Positions 22,741-33,214 of a DNA stretch of 45,696 bases are shown one piece after another. This stretch comes from Rhizomucor pusillus. Its lineage: Eukaryota; Mucoromycota; Mucoromycetes; Mucorales; Lichtheimiaceae. How positions within the stretch are numbered: position 1 is the stretch's first letter; every line of letters starts with the position of its first letter. The notes under the pieces are model-generated. The model was not told the origin of the DNA. It saw only the letters and a program-made list of their open reading frames with translations, and made no database searches. The position numbers and the translations under genes were made by a program. The stretch lies in assembly GCA_900175165.2 (NCBI GenBank), contig FWWN02000350.1, positions 365 to 46,060 of the forward strand, in the 5' to 3' direction.

Positions 22741-24099
22741 ATGTCTCCAATTCGAAAAAGTGAACGGCTTTCAGCGTTGCCTCGCATCTCGTATAAACTC
22801 AAGACGGTCAAATTCAGTCAAGGAAAGAAGAGGTTAGTGTCAAGAAGACTGCGCAGCCAGTTTTGTGCAGCAGCTGACTACTAGGCAACAACAGTGCCAG
22901 TGCAAGCAAGGCACGATCGTCTGTCGCAAAGGTACCTAGTGGACTAATCACGAAGAAGTAGCAAACCAGTTAACGAAATATTTTACAGAAGACTGTGACC
23001 AAGAATATATCTGTCACCAAGGTACAAAAGCAAAAGCAGTGCTCCATTGCTACGCAGCAGCATATTTACACAGGGCTCTGTAGGCAAACAAAGGCAAGCA
23101 AGCAGAAGCATCTGTCTCTGAGCAAGTGACAGAGGAGACAGAGCTTGAGAATGGAAACAAGATTACATTGACTTCCTCGGTTACTGCAATTACTACGTTT
23201 GATATGGAAAAGGCAGTGGCGCACCTGAAACAGGCAGATCCCAAGCTAGCAGCGCTCATGTCTTCGACAAGCGTAGCAGATTTCGAGAAGCGGGTTCAGA
23301 ATGCTGACAAGACAAATCCATTCCGGTAATTATCCAGCTGCACAGACTGACTGCATTGTTATTGCTGACATATCTGCTACTAGTTCTCTTGCCTCGTCTA
23401 TCATATCTCAGCAAGTCAGCGGAGCAGCTGCAACGTCAATTCGTACTCGATTCGTCAAACTTTTCGATTCGCCCATTCCTGTCCCTGACGTTGTAACCTC
23501 AGAGTTTACATGGTTCCCTACACCGGAGATGGTACTCGAGAAATCTATTGAAGAGTTGCGAGCAGCAGGTCTGTCGCAGCGAAAAGCAGAGTATATTCGC
23601 GATCTGGCTCAAAAGTTTGTGGACAAAACGATCGATGCTGAGAAACTGGCTACCATGTCTGTTGAGGAAATGACTAAACTCCTATGTTCCGTGCGCGGAA
23701 TAGGTCAGGTAAGTAGGGCTTGTAGTATAGGCATATCTTCCATACTTATTTTTATCGCAGTGGACTGTGGATATGTTTCTGATGCTCAACCTCGGCCATC
23801 CGGACGTTCTGCCTTTAAGCGATCTAGGTATGGAATCAATAAGAATGGCACAAAAAATTGATGCTTAGTTAAACAAACATAGGTGTGCGCAAAGGTGTTG
23901 CATTGCATTTTGGTCTCAAGACCAAACTGCCGACGCCTTCCGAGATGGAGAAGTTAGCTGAACCGTGGCGCGTGAGTATTATTGTAAGATGATCTTTTTA
24001 ACTAGAGAGAAATTTAACTGTTACCTACCCTAGCCTTTCCGCAGCGTCGCGAGTTGGTACATGTGGAAGATCCTCGAGACCAAGATAGCAATAGACTGA
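22741..24099 (+). CDS. MAG1: DNA-3-methyladenine glycosylase II, AlkA/MAG1 type (HhH-GPD)
   Basis: This base-excision enzyme removes 3-methyladenine and other alkylated purines in the nucleus. The basic N terminus (MSPIRKSERLSALPR) is spread over small exons, and its splice pattern is the weakest part. The catalytic domain begins with FDMEKAVAHLKQADPKLAAL at about 23200, followed by SLASSIISQQVSGAAATSIR. The helix-hairpin-helix reads LLCSVRGIGQ, joined across an intron to WTVDMFLMLNLG. The catalytic Asp is in LPLSDLGVRKG, with the Gly/Val loop of the GPD motif. The end is PFRSVASWYMWKILE, as in family members. The stop is at 24097-24099. It is divergent from the USP gene, with 192 bases between start codons. 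Confidence 0.92.
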
Positions 24100-24798
24100 T
24101 TCAGTCCCATTCAATAATGTTTATTATAGTTTTTGTTGTCTTTATATATATATATACGCTAATAGGTACTTCCTGTTATGACTTGTGCGAGTTTATCCAA
24201 TGACCGCGTTTATGCCAGACATCTCCGTGCTGCCGGCCAGGAACTTAATGTGAATATGGTCCCAACTCTTCGGGAAACACTAAAGTTCAATCAGACAATC
24301 CTGATCATTGGTGGTGCGATATTATGGCGCGGAGGAACAGCCGATGCTGGCTGAAAAAGCGTTATAATACAACATAGAAGGATGTTAAAATTTGGCAAAC
24401 ATCCACCATGCGAAACGTAGATGATGTAAATCGCACGCATGGAATGCAAGGAGCTGCATAATCCCAGTCCCAATGCAGTTGACGTGTGAGAAAGGGTGCG
24501 AGAGAATTAGGCACCCCGTTTCGTTGCTCCGCCACAACAGAAGGAAGATTCTGCTCCATCGTAAAAGGCAGCGCTTGTCAAGCTGGCAGATGATAATTCG
24601 TGTAACGTTGCAAAGATTGCGACATCAAGGTCTGAATCTTTGCAAGGATGGCGACATTAGGACGCTACTGTAGAGCGTCTTGATAGAAGTCTTTTATCAG
24701 CAGAATGCACAGATATAAAAAGGGAGAGATTGCGCCAGAGGACGCAAATTGACCTCACGTTTGTTAGTGCAGCGAGACAACTCATTGATCCAGGAACA
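24100..24798. other. Intergenic region between MAG1 and arylsulfatase genes
   Basis: This 699-base stretch holds the MAG1 3' region (a TA-rich run near 24143-24157) and the sulfatase promoter. Short open frames of about 60 codons on both strands show no recognisable domains. No RNA gene was seen. Confidence 0.5.
24714..24720 (+). promoter_or_regulatory. TATA box of the arylsulfatase gene
   Basis: TATAAAA lies 85 bases before the ATG at 24799, a normal distance for a fungal TATA box. The call rests on position and sequence only. Confidence 0.5.
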
Positions 24799-27235
24799 AT
24801 GTTGTTATCCAAAATCTGCAGCGCAGCGCTTTTAGCGTGCGCTGCTGCTGCTGCTAAACATCAACAAGGCGAAGCACCCAACATTCTGTTTATCTTCACG
24901 GATGACCAAGACGCCCGACTTCACTCGCTCGATTACATGCCCAATCTTCAAAAATACTTGGTCAAGGAAGGTACGACCTACAAAAACCATTATGCAACTG
25001 TTGCCCTCTGCTGCCCCAGCAGAGTCAGCTTGCTACGCGGCCAATACTCTCACAATACAAAGTAAGATGACAAGCAGAAGAACGCATCGATTCACATATA
25101 TCCCTTAGCAAATTTTATCCATGTACATAGTATTACTGATGTATCGGCTCCTTATGGAGGCTACGATAAGTTTTCAAGATTGGGCTTAGGAGATGATTAT
25201 CTGCCCATTTGGATGCAAAATGCCGGCTACAAGACATATTATTACGGAAAGCTCATGAATGGATACACGACTACAAACTACAACAATGCACCTAAAGGAT
25301 TTGATCATCAAGGTAAGGCGCATAATCTATCATGTGAACCAGGAACAGGACTTGATATGTATGCATCCATGTTTACAGAGCAACTTGTTGATCCATATAC
25401 ATACGTCTACGACACGGCAGTCTTCTCCATCAACGGCGAATATCCCGTGTACCACGATGGCGTGTACCAGACCGATGTTATCCACACCAAGGTATTGAAA
25501 GCGTTGCAGGACCAGCGCAACCAGACCAAGCCCTTCTTCCTTTGGGGTATGTATGGATATATACACTAAACATTTTTGGTATCAAAGAGCTAACCTTTTT
25601 ACCTCCAGTGTCCCCTATGGCGCCGCATGGCCAGTTTGAATTCGTCAACGGTACGATATTTACAGAACCAGCTGTGCCGGCCGCGAGACACAAGCACTTA
25701 TTCAAGGATGTCAAAGGTGGTTTCCGAGTCATATTCTGTCTGGGATGTTTCTTTTCTAACTGTATATTTCGATCCATCCATAGTACCTCGCACACCGAAC
25801 TTTAACCCAGCCAAGCAGCACAAGACGGCCAGCTACTGGAAGCACCTTGAACGACTGAACGATACGCTAGTTGAGAAGCTGGACGAAAACCACCGGAACA
25901 GATTACGTGCGCTGCAAGCTGTCGACGAAATGATCGGATCCTTGTTCGAAGAGCTTGAGAAGCAGGGAAAGCTTGACAATACATATGTTCTTTACAGCGC
26001 TGATAATGGATACCATCTCGGTCACCATCGCGCTTATCCTGGAAAATGTGCCAACATTGAAGAAGACATCAAGTATGCTTGAAAAGGACGTGTGACAAGA
26101 TCTCCGTCGAAAAACTAAATATATATATGTACAGTGTACCGTTCATTGTTCGCGGCCCCGGTATTCCCAAGAACAAAGTTAGCGACATCGTCAGCGCACA
26201 TCACGATATCGCACCGACGCTTTTAGCCTTGGCCAAGCGAGAAGACCTCGTACCTAGCTGGGTAGACGGTGGTGTGATTCCATTGACTAAAGACCTCGCT
26301 GGCAGCCCCAGACCGGTTTCCAAGGAGAGTTTTGCAGTCGAGTTTTGGGGAGATGGCGCCTCCACCGAGTATGTTTTCCGTTTACTGAGGAAGTAGTTTT
26401 GATGATTTACTAACCCAATTTTGTTTGTAGGGGCTCCTTCCCGACAAACGAATTTTTGCAAAGCGCACACAATACATACAAGACTCTGCGAATCATTTCT
26501 CCAGAATACAACTGTGAGTTTATATGACGTATCTGTGTATTTAGAGACGTATGTATTAACATTTTTCCTTGAAATTTTCTCACAGACATGTACGCTGTGT
26601 GGTGCACGGGCGACCACGAACTGTATGATCTGAAGGAGGATGAGTACGAAATCAATGATATCTACAACAAAACGGACCAGCGCCTTATTGACCGACTCGA
26701 TGCTGTACTTGCCGTGCTGCAGACTTGCCGTGCACACACCTGCCGCGATCCATGGCGTGTTCTGCATCCCACCGACAAGAGCGTCAGGACACTCAAAGAT
26801 GCTCTGCATCCTCGCTTCGACGATTACTACAAGCTTTTCCGCAAAGTCGGTTTCAAGGGATGCGAAATTTACTACGGCGCTGCCAACGAGTTCCCTCACG
26901 CCGACGCCTTGTTCCTGGCTAACGTATCATCCATTCCCTCGTCGAATCAATCTGCCAAGCTGATCGCGCAAAATGTGTCGTCACAGCAACAGCAGCAGCA
27001 GCAGCAGCAACAAGGATATGTAAAGAGACAAGTCAGCGATAATCAAGAATACGCCGAGGCTGCACGGTTGTACAGTTTGCTCAGAACACATCCTACCGGC
27101 ACTACTGGTCATGAGTCCCCCGCAGCAGGAGCAGCAGCTGGCCTGCCGATGTCGCAAGGAACACCTGTACCTCGTGAACTGACCGAAAAGCCCGTTGACT
27201 GGAGCAAGTATGGATTCTACTCTGTAGGCAGCTAA
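24799..27235 (+). CDS. Secreted arylsulfatase (sulfatase family S1, formylglycine type)
   Basis: Eight exons (24799-25061, 25131-25312, 25379-25546, 25609-25716, 25784-26072, 26135-26368, 26431-26513, 26586-27235) give 658 aa, all in phase. An Ala-rich signal peptide (residues 1-20) is followed by APNILFIFTDDQDA, which supplies metal-binding Asp residues. The sulfatase signature CCPSRVSLLRG lies near residue 75; its first motif Cys is the one oxidised to formylglycine. Later metal and substrate positions are VSPMAPHG, SADNGYHLGHHR and VPFIVRGPG. The enzyme should hydrolyse aryl or sugar sulfate esters outside the cell or in the secretory pathway, releasing sulfate. The C terminus extends beyond the catalytic core with a poly-Gln run and a low-complexity tail. 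Aryl versus glycosaminoglycan-6-sulfate specificity cannot be read here. Confidence 0.93.
26984..27013 (+). repeat. CAG/CAA repeat encoding poly-Gln in the sulfatase
   Basis: A tract of CAG with some CAA codons encodes about ten glutamines near residue 575 of the sulfatase, outside the catalytic core. It is in frame. Length variation is likely between strains. Confidence 0.85.
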
Positions 27236-27370
27236 ATGAGCAGCCCTATTTGTTTTCTTTTTGTTTGATCTATACTGTTTTATTGTCTTTGTTCTAAAAC
27301 TAGAGCTTCTATACGTTTTTATAATACATAGTTTACACTGTACAGGGTGGTTTGTGCCAGCACAGGATGC

Positions 27371-28048
27371 TTAGTTCTGCGACTTCAAGTATGCATCAAC
27401 ATCGAATTCCGGAAAGAAGAACTTGATCTCTTGCCGTGCATTTTCGTCTGAATCTGGTTTTTTTTTTTACGGTTGAGCGACAGGGTTGCTTCCTGAGCAT
27501 GAACACTTTTTTACCTGAACCGTGGAATGAGTTGCGAGTATCTGTAAGCCCATACAATGCTCGCAATGTTTCTGGTTTATGTATCCGAGCACTAAATTCG
27601 TAAGCTTAGCAACAGCAACAAACGATTAGATATTTAGCGATAACTGCATACCGGACAGGGTGAGTCGGGCCGATCAAAGCTCTCCAACCTTTAATGGCGT
27701 CGGGGGATGACAGCACAAGTGCCTGGAAAGGTCCACTGCAGCAACACTCAACTGGTAAGAAAAGCCCCGTTTTCGCAAAAAATAGCCTTTTCTCTTATAC
27801 CTTGTCATGTACCCACAAAGTCGCTCGTAAAAGAATTTACCCTTGTGTTCTGCATAGAATTGCCCCGCTTCCTCGAGAGTCCAAAGAACATTCCGTTTCG
27901 TCACAATGTCGAGATTGTTGGACTTTATGGCTTCGTAGATCCTCGGTGGTAAATCGGGTTTCGCACAAATGTCTGGTTTCAGTAACGCTAGTGTCAGCTG
28001 TACATTGCGGCCTGTCAACGATCGCTTCAACGGAGATGCCGATGCCAT
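27371..28048 (-). CDS. Nucleoside diphosphate kinase, NME6-like
   Basis: The kinase transfers the gamma phosphate from ATP to nucleoside diphosphates through a phospho-histidine. Four exons from ATG 28048 to stop 27371 read MASASPLKRSL, QLTLALLKPDICAK (nucleotide-binding KPD), FFYERLCGYMTSGPFQAL, GWRALIGPTHPVR, LRALYGLTDTRNSFHGSD and the end KFFFPEFDVDAYLKSQN. The active-site His sits in NSFHGSD. The wording, including FFYERL, GPT and LTDTRN..HGSD, matches human NME6 much better than the short cytosolic NDK. NME6 is mitochondrial in animals. Here the N terminus is basic and lacks Asp/Glu for 25 residues, consistent with import. The stop converges on the sulfatase stop with 135 bases between. 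Confidence 0.9.
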
Positions 28049-28150
28049 TAACTACTAGTATTTGGAAAAGACAGCGAGAGGAAAGACAGAAAAGAAAATG
28101 AATGTCGGTATTATGCAAACGGAAGGAAGGGACATTCTTGATATTTATTA

Positions 28151-29261
28151 TTACTGTTGAATACACTCCCAATTTCGCTTCATTTTCTTCCTCGGTGCAC
28201 CGGGTGTGAGAGTTATACTGCTTGCAGCACTGTTGGGAGTTTTGACGTTTGGTGTTCTACCGTCGCTGGATTCAGGAATATTTTGCACAGACTTTTTCTC
28301 GGATTCGACTAGAATATTTCCAGCTTTTGGAGTATCATTCTTATCATCATCCGAGGCAAAAGTGAAAGCAGATCCATCATCTAGATTGGCGACTGTTCGT
28401 GATAACATGCGTTTGAATGGTGAACTATGTTGTTGGCTGTCGCTCATTAGAGATATGCTGACAGGAGTAGATGTGGCAAAGGGTAGTTCGGGCGATAAGT
28501 GCCACGATTCATTGTCGTCATCTTTCTCGGCGCGACCAACGATCTTATCCTTAAAGATGTTGGGCTTGTTCCGAGCAGGTGATGGTTGCGATGATAGAGA
28601 CCTGTTTCGTCCAGCGAACAACGGAGGAGGAATAGGTAACGGCGAATCGGCCGTCGTCGCCGCTGTCGTCGTCCTCCACTTCTTGATATATTTCCGAGTA
28701 TGCATGCATTTACTCCAGTGATATATTTCCATTGTCAAATCGGTCTGGACTTGGAAGCTGTTGAAGAATGAACAAAACCGTCAGCCGACATGTACCGAGC
28801 GTGGAACTATGATACTTGCATACGCACCCGTGACAACACATCCAAACCTTGCCAGGTTCTGAAATCTCGGCCAATCCAATAACGCTCACGGAAGCCGTTA
28901 GCTTTAATAGTTTAATGTCAGGTCGACGGCATATCCGTGGTGACAAGGTAACACGAATACATTCAGTGCCATCGTCTACACAGCCGTTTCCTTAGAGACG
29001 CGATTGCCGCTCGTATCCGACTTGAAACGTACCTATCCAAATGTGCTTGCCAGAATCGTCGCTCGGTTCCATTGATACAAGAGTACCGTGGATACTTTGC
29101 ATCTATAGGTTAGCATCGTTGCTCCATTGATCTACTATGGCAACGCGTTACCTGATTCCGCGTTTGTTGCTGCCTTCGAGGAAATCTTTGATCCTTTCCG
29201 GACCTTTACATAGTTTTACAAGATCGTCGATGAAAATGGGCGTGTAGCCTGCGACGCCCAT
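28151..29261 (-). CDS. OB-fold protein, candidate Stn1 (CST telomere-capping complex) homologue
   Basis: Four exons start at 29261 (MGVAGYTPIFIDDLV). The second begins after a CAAAG acceptor near 29092, and together they read GISIHGTLVSMEPSDD, HIWIDDGTECIRVTL, ASVSVIGLAEISEPGKVW and QTDLTMEIYHWSKCMHTRKY. The order is an N-terminal segment ending YTP.FI, a G.L.S...DD strand, then I.DDGT..I.V.L, a V.V.G strand and a Y.W helix. That is the OB fold of Stn1, the partner of Ten1 that stabilises telomere ends and recruits Pol alpha. Beyond about residue 150 the protein is disordered and rich in Ser, Pro, Thr and Asp. No C-terminal winged-helix domain is visible, so it may be a short fungal form. RPA2-like or another OB protein is an alternative; the assignment is by pattern, not by search. 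The stop is at 28151-28153. Confidence 0.6.
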
Positions 29262-31650
29262 GTATGTATGCTGATTATGGGAGGGAAGGGAAAAGGTGAA
29301 GATAAGAATTCCGCGTCTCTCTCATGCGCGTCGTCGTCGCTGTGGTCGTCCCCGCCGACCCGCCTCTCCTCCCACCAGCAACAATGCAATTAAATGTCGT
29401 GTTACGCGATAATTCTGGCTACAGTCAATTGCAGGCGAACCTGCTTCTCAAATGCTCAAAATGGCTATGTAGCGAATCTTCCTTTCTCCTGTTTAGCTCT
29501 CAAAAATGGTCAAATTAATGGAGCATATATCTCGCATTGTTCTTTTCGTTGGAAGACTTGTGCTGCAATCATCATTCAAACCTACACAAAAGTGAATTGC
29601 GAACCAAATATCGCAAATATTCATGTGCCAAAGTCTAATTGGCATGTGTTGCCCTTCTGCTGTTGAGTGATGTAGTTGCCATGGTAGTAGCCGAAAGAAG
29701 GCATAAAATTTTAGCAGATGATCTTGTTACTCCTCATTGAAAGAGTATCATATGCTAACACAATATCTCTCTTTGTGCGCCAGCTTATCATTGCTGTGTG
29801 CAAACTTCTGTTGCATCGTATGCTGTGATCGAAATGAGATGTTGTACACTCAGCAGGTTGCATCCCATATAGGTTTAGACTCGAGAATACCATTTCGGTA
29901 AAAGTCAAATGACAACTACGTCGCGTTCGTCACAAAGACGAATTACTATTGCGACTGTCGATGCAGGAGGATATTGTGCAATTGGTCTCTGAACACTTGA
30001 TAAAGAAGCTAGCAAGCGGAACGTATCGCGCTGCAAAGTTGCATCGAAGCAAATAGAAGTACTAGAGGAACGACCAACGATTGATTTATCTGCAGCAGGT
30101 AAACATTGCTGCCCAGATGCGTCTGTGAGCATGTACGTGCTACTCCGGGATGGGGGAGATAATGAAATGCAATAGTACTGCTAGTTTATTCACAAAGTAC
30201 ATATTGCCATTCATATTCAGTAGGGCATTGAACAATATTATTAGCATGCATTTCACAGCAGTGACAACACAAGCGGCAGTAGCCTAATGATGAACAGAGA
30301 ACTCACGATGGTATCCCATTTTCCCGACGATAGAATGCCATTGCATCATTCATAAATTAAGTACAACACTTTGTTAATACGAGAGAGCAAGCGGTTGCAG
30401 ATCCAGCATTTGTGCCCGTTTGCTGTGCTTCTCAATTCAAGTGATGGTGGCACGTCGTCGTAAGAAGCAATGAGCCATAATATTCGAGTACCGAACAAAC
30501 TGCTCGTGTAACATGTCGTGCCTGAATGTTTCGCTGTGGTGTAATTGATTCGGTTTTTTTTGCATTCTGCCATATCAAGATGCAAAGATATCTAGTCATT
30601 TCCATTTTCTCTCTAGCGCGCTAAAAAAAATGAATGAATGAATGAATGAATGAATGAATGCTTCGTGTTATGCCCGAATATGAAAATTTCAAGGGAGGGA
30701 AGGTCCCAATTTTTTTTCTTTTTCCAATTACGCGAGCATACGCATCTCATCATGCTTTTAATGACGCGCGACCAAAAATAAAAACAGCAATTCTACCTTT
30801 CGGAAAATGGCCTGCTCTGTTCTTCCTTCATAACTATTTCCCGGTGGGGCTTTGTCACGCACGCTCACTATCAGCAGCAGGCTTGTCCTACCCTAATTAT
30901 ACATTGCTGCTCCCTCTCTTATTCTCTCCTTCCTGCGGCACATAGGACAGCACCAATTGCACATGTAAACATCTTTTGACATTTCCGTCTGCTGTACCGC
31001 GTGAAATGAAGAAAAAAGTTAGTGCTAAAAATCGAGTATTTACCGTTTTTGTAGAATTGCACCAGATATACACCTTTACCAGGTTTTGCTGCAGTGAGAA
31101 TGTGCAAGGTTTGTACACCGCCCATCTTCGAAACAGTCAATGTCTTTGCGCTGTCCTACATGTGCGGAGCCAATGAGATCGATTAATGAAATGCACAGGC
31201 AAGGTCAATCGTATGCGTAGAAGCAAGTGCATGTCAATCCCGAATGACATATGGCTCGGGGTGAGGTGGGCAGTGTGCCAAAATGTAGACCAAGCACGAC
31301 AACGAAAAGCCTTTTGGGGGTATTTCGGACACACGATGGAAAAGGCGGAAGTCTTCAAGGCGACACAAAGTTGCTTCAATAAACTAATGCAATCAATCAT
31401 TGTCCTACCTCGAACCTCAAATTTTGCAGCCGCTCAGCTACCGTTTACTTAAAAGCAACTGCACGCTTTCATCCTTTCCCCCCTTCTTCCTTTCTCTCTT
31501 CCTTGCCACCGAAACTTGTCCTCTTTTGTTCTAAAGACAAAACCCCATTCCCTTCTTTTTGCTATCCTTTTCGATCTAAACTTTGCAGCCAGGAGCTGTC
31601 CTTTCATTTAAATTATCTGCGCGTGTCTGTACAATTAGCTAAACTTTTCA
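29262..31650. other. Gene-poor 2.4 kb region
   Basis: No gene can be supported between the Stn1-like start and the LysM gene. Minus-strand frames at 29711-29908, 29905-30132, 30346-30585 and 31137-31400, and a plus frame at 31186-31452, are 60-90 codons long and unlike any family I know. A tRNA-like A box plus B box pairing near 31400-31450 fails on spacing. The region carries the (AATG)8 microsatellite and ends in a CT-rich leader (31470-31560) before the LysM ATG. Confidence 0.45.
30629..30660 (+). repeat. (AATG)8 tetranucleotide microsatellite
   Basis: Eight perfect tandem copies of AATG lie in non-coding DNA after a short poly-A run. Nothing shows that it is translated or functional; it should be a length-variable marker. 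Confidence 0.95.
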
Positions 31651-33214
31651 ATGCTTCTCCAACAAGCACTCTCCCTCGTTGCCATTGGCATCGTTGCGAT
31701 TTCCAACACCCAGTTCGTCAAGGCTGAGCCATTGACCACCTCCAACGCACTTGCTGTCGTTCACGGTGTCAAGGGCAAGCCGATCCAACTCTCCGCTAAC
31801 TATCTTGCGGGCTTCGATGCAGATGACGCACCCGAACCAAAGTTCGAACTTGTTGATACGCCCGAAGCGGATATTGGCAGCAAAATTGTCTCCTTGAGAA
31901 AGCGTGGCTCCGGCTGTGCTGAATATTACACCGGTAAACTTACTCTCCTCCTAGGTGGTCATAAAATACCAATCGCTCACGCATATTTCAAATCACAGTC
32001 GAAAAGGGCGATTCATGCCACGCCATTGCCAAGGAATATGGACTCTCGACCTCCGAGTTCATGGGCCTTAACCCGCAGATCAACAGCGGCTGCAGCAACT
32101 TGCACATCCACAAGAAGTACTGTGTGAAGGAAGGTTCCTCTTCGTCTGGTTCCTCTTCTTCATCTTCTGGTTGCTCGAAACAGCGCAAAAGTAATATTAA
32201 GATAATAATTCAATTCAATTGGCTCCCGTTAAATGCTAATAACAATATTCTAGTTACCAGCTCTGATACCTGCCAAAAGCTTGCCAAGGAATACGGCCTC
32301 TCTCTCGACGAGTTTTACGATCTTAACCCCAGCATCAACCGCGGCTCCTGCGACAACTTGATCGACGGCAAGAAGGTTTGCGTCAGCGGTGGCAGCAGCA
32401 GCGACGATGACGATGAAGACAGCAACGTCTCCGTCAAGATCACTGCGCTCTCCGCATCGGCCAAAAAGTCCAAGAAATCCTCCTCCAAGAAGAGCTCGTC
32501 AAAGAAGAGCAGCAGCAGCAGCAGCGGCACCGAGAAGCGCAAAAAGTTGCAGTCCTCCGCAGCTTTCACTTACTACTGGATCGCCCAAGCTGACGACTAC
32601 ACCGGCGGCAAGAAGGTCCCAATCAAGACCTGCTCCGGCAAGACCATTGCCAAGGTCAATGCCAACTACGCCGACGCCTTGGTTATGGAAGGCACCGGTA
32701 TTGTTGGTAACGATATTGTCAACCTCGGTGGCTGCTCTTGCAACAACTACAAGTGCTTCGAGACCATTGACCGGTCTGATGAACCCTACGGTATCACTGG
32801 TAAATACACATCTCTCTTTTCTTTTTTTTTATTTGCGTAGTATTTGAATGTCTCACCATCTTTGTTTGTAGCCTACGGCAGCGCCCTTCGCCCTTACGTT
32901 ACTGTTGCAGCCAACGACTTTGACAAGGGTACCAAGATCTACGTCCCTCAGCTTGTTGGCTGGAAGATCCCCGGCTCCAACAAGAAGCACAATGGCTGTC
33001 TCTTGGTTGATGGTACGTATTTGATGATAATTTTTTGAGTAAATGAAAAATGCTGATCTTTCCTCATTTAGACCAAAGCTGGAGCTTCTCTTCTCACCAT
33101 ATTGATTTCTACGTGTTTGAGATGTCCAACTATGAAAAGCTTGACAAGGCTAACCCCATCACCAAGGTGGACATTTACGAAGGCGGCAACTGCAAGCTCC
33201 TCAACTATCTTTAA
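31651..33214 (+). CDS. Secreted protein with two LysM-like modules and a C-terminal 3D/double-psi-barrel-like domain
   Basis: Five exons (31651-31933, 31999-32190, 32254-32799, 32872-33012, 33072-33214) give 434 aa, all in phase. A signal peptide covers residues 1-26. The first LysM follows: YYTVEKGDSCHAIAKEYGL, then FMGLNPQI. After a Ser-rich linker comes a second, SSDTCQKLAKEYGLSLDEF, then LNPSINRGSC. A Lys/Ser/Asp-rich spacer (about 225-275) leads to a C-terminal domain of about 160 residues containing YADALVMEGTG, GCSCNN, AANDFDKGTKIYVPQL, NGCLLVDD and HIDFYV. The spaced Asp residues and the last strand fit a 3D or double-psi beta-barrel fold. LysM modules bind chitin or related N-acetylglucosamine chains. 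Six or more Cys may form disulfides. A wall or host-surface role is inferred. Confidence 0.85.

Noticed and set aside
29711..30585. Minus-strand frames that might form a spliced gene
   Set aside because: No in-phase joins give a recognisable domain, codon use is unlike neighbouring genes, and one CxxC-like string (CWICNRLL) is not enough to support a gene.
31380..31450. Possible tRNA on the minus strand (TAGC..AGC..GG and GGTTCGAGG)
   Set aside because: The A-box-like and B-box-like strings are only about 14 bases apart, and no acceptor or T stem can be paired.
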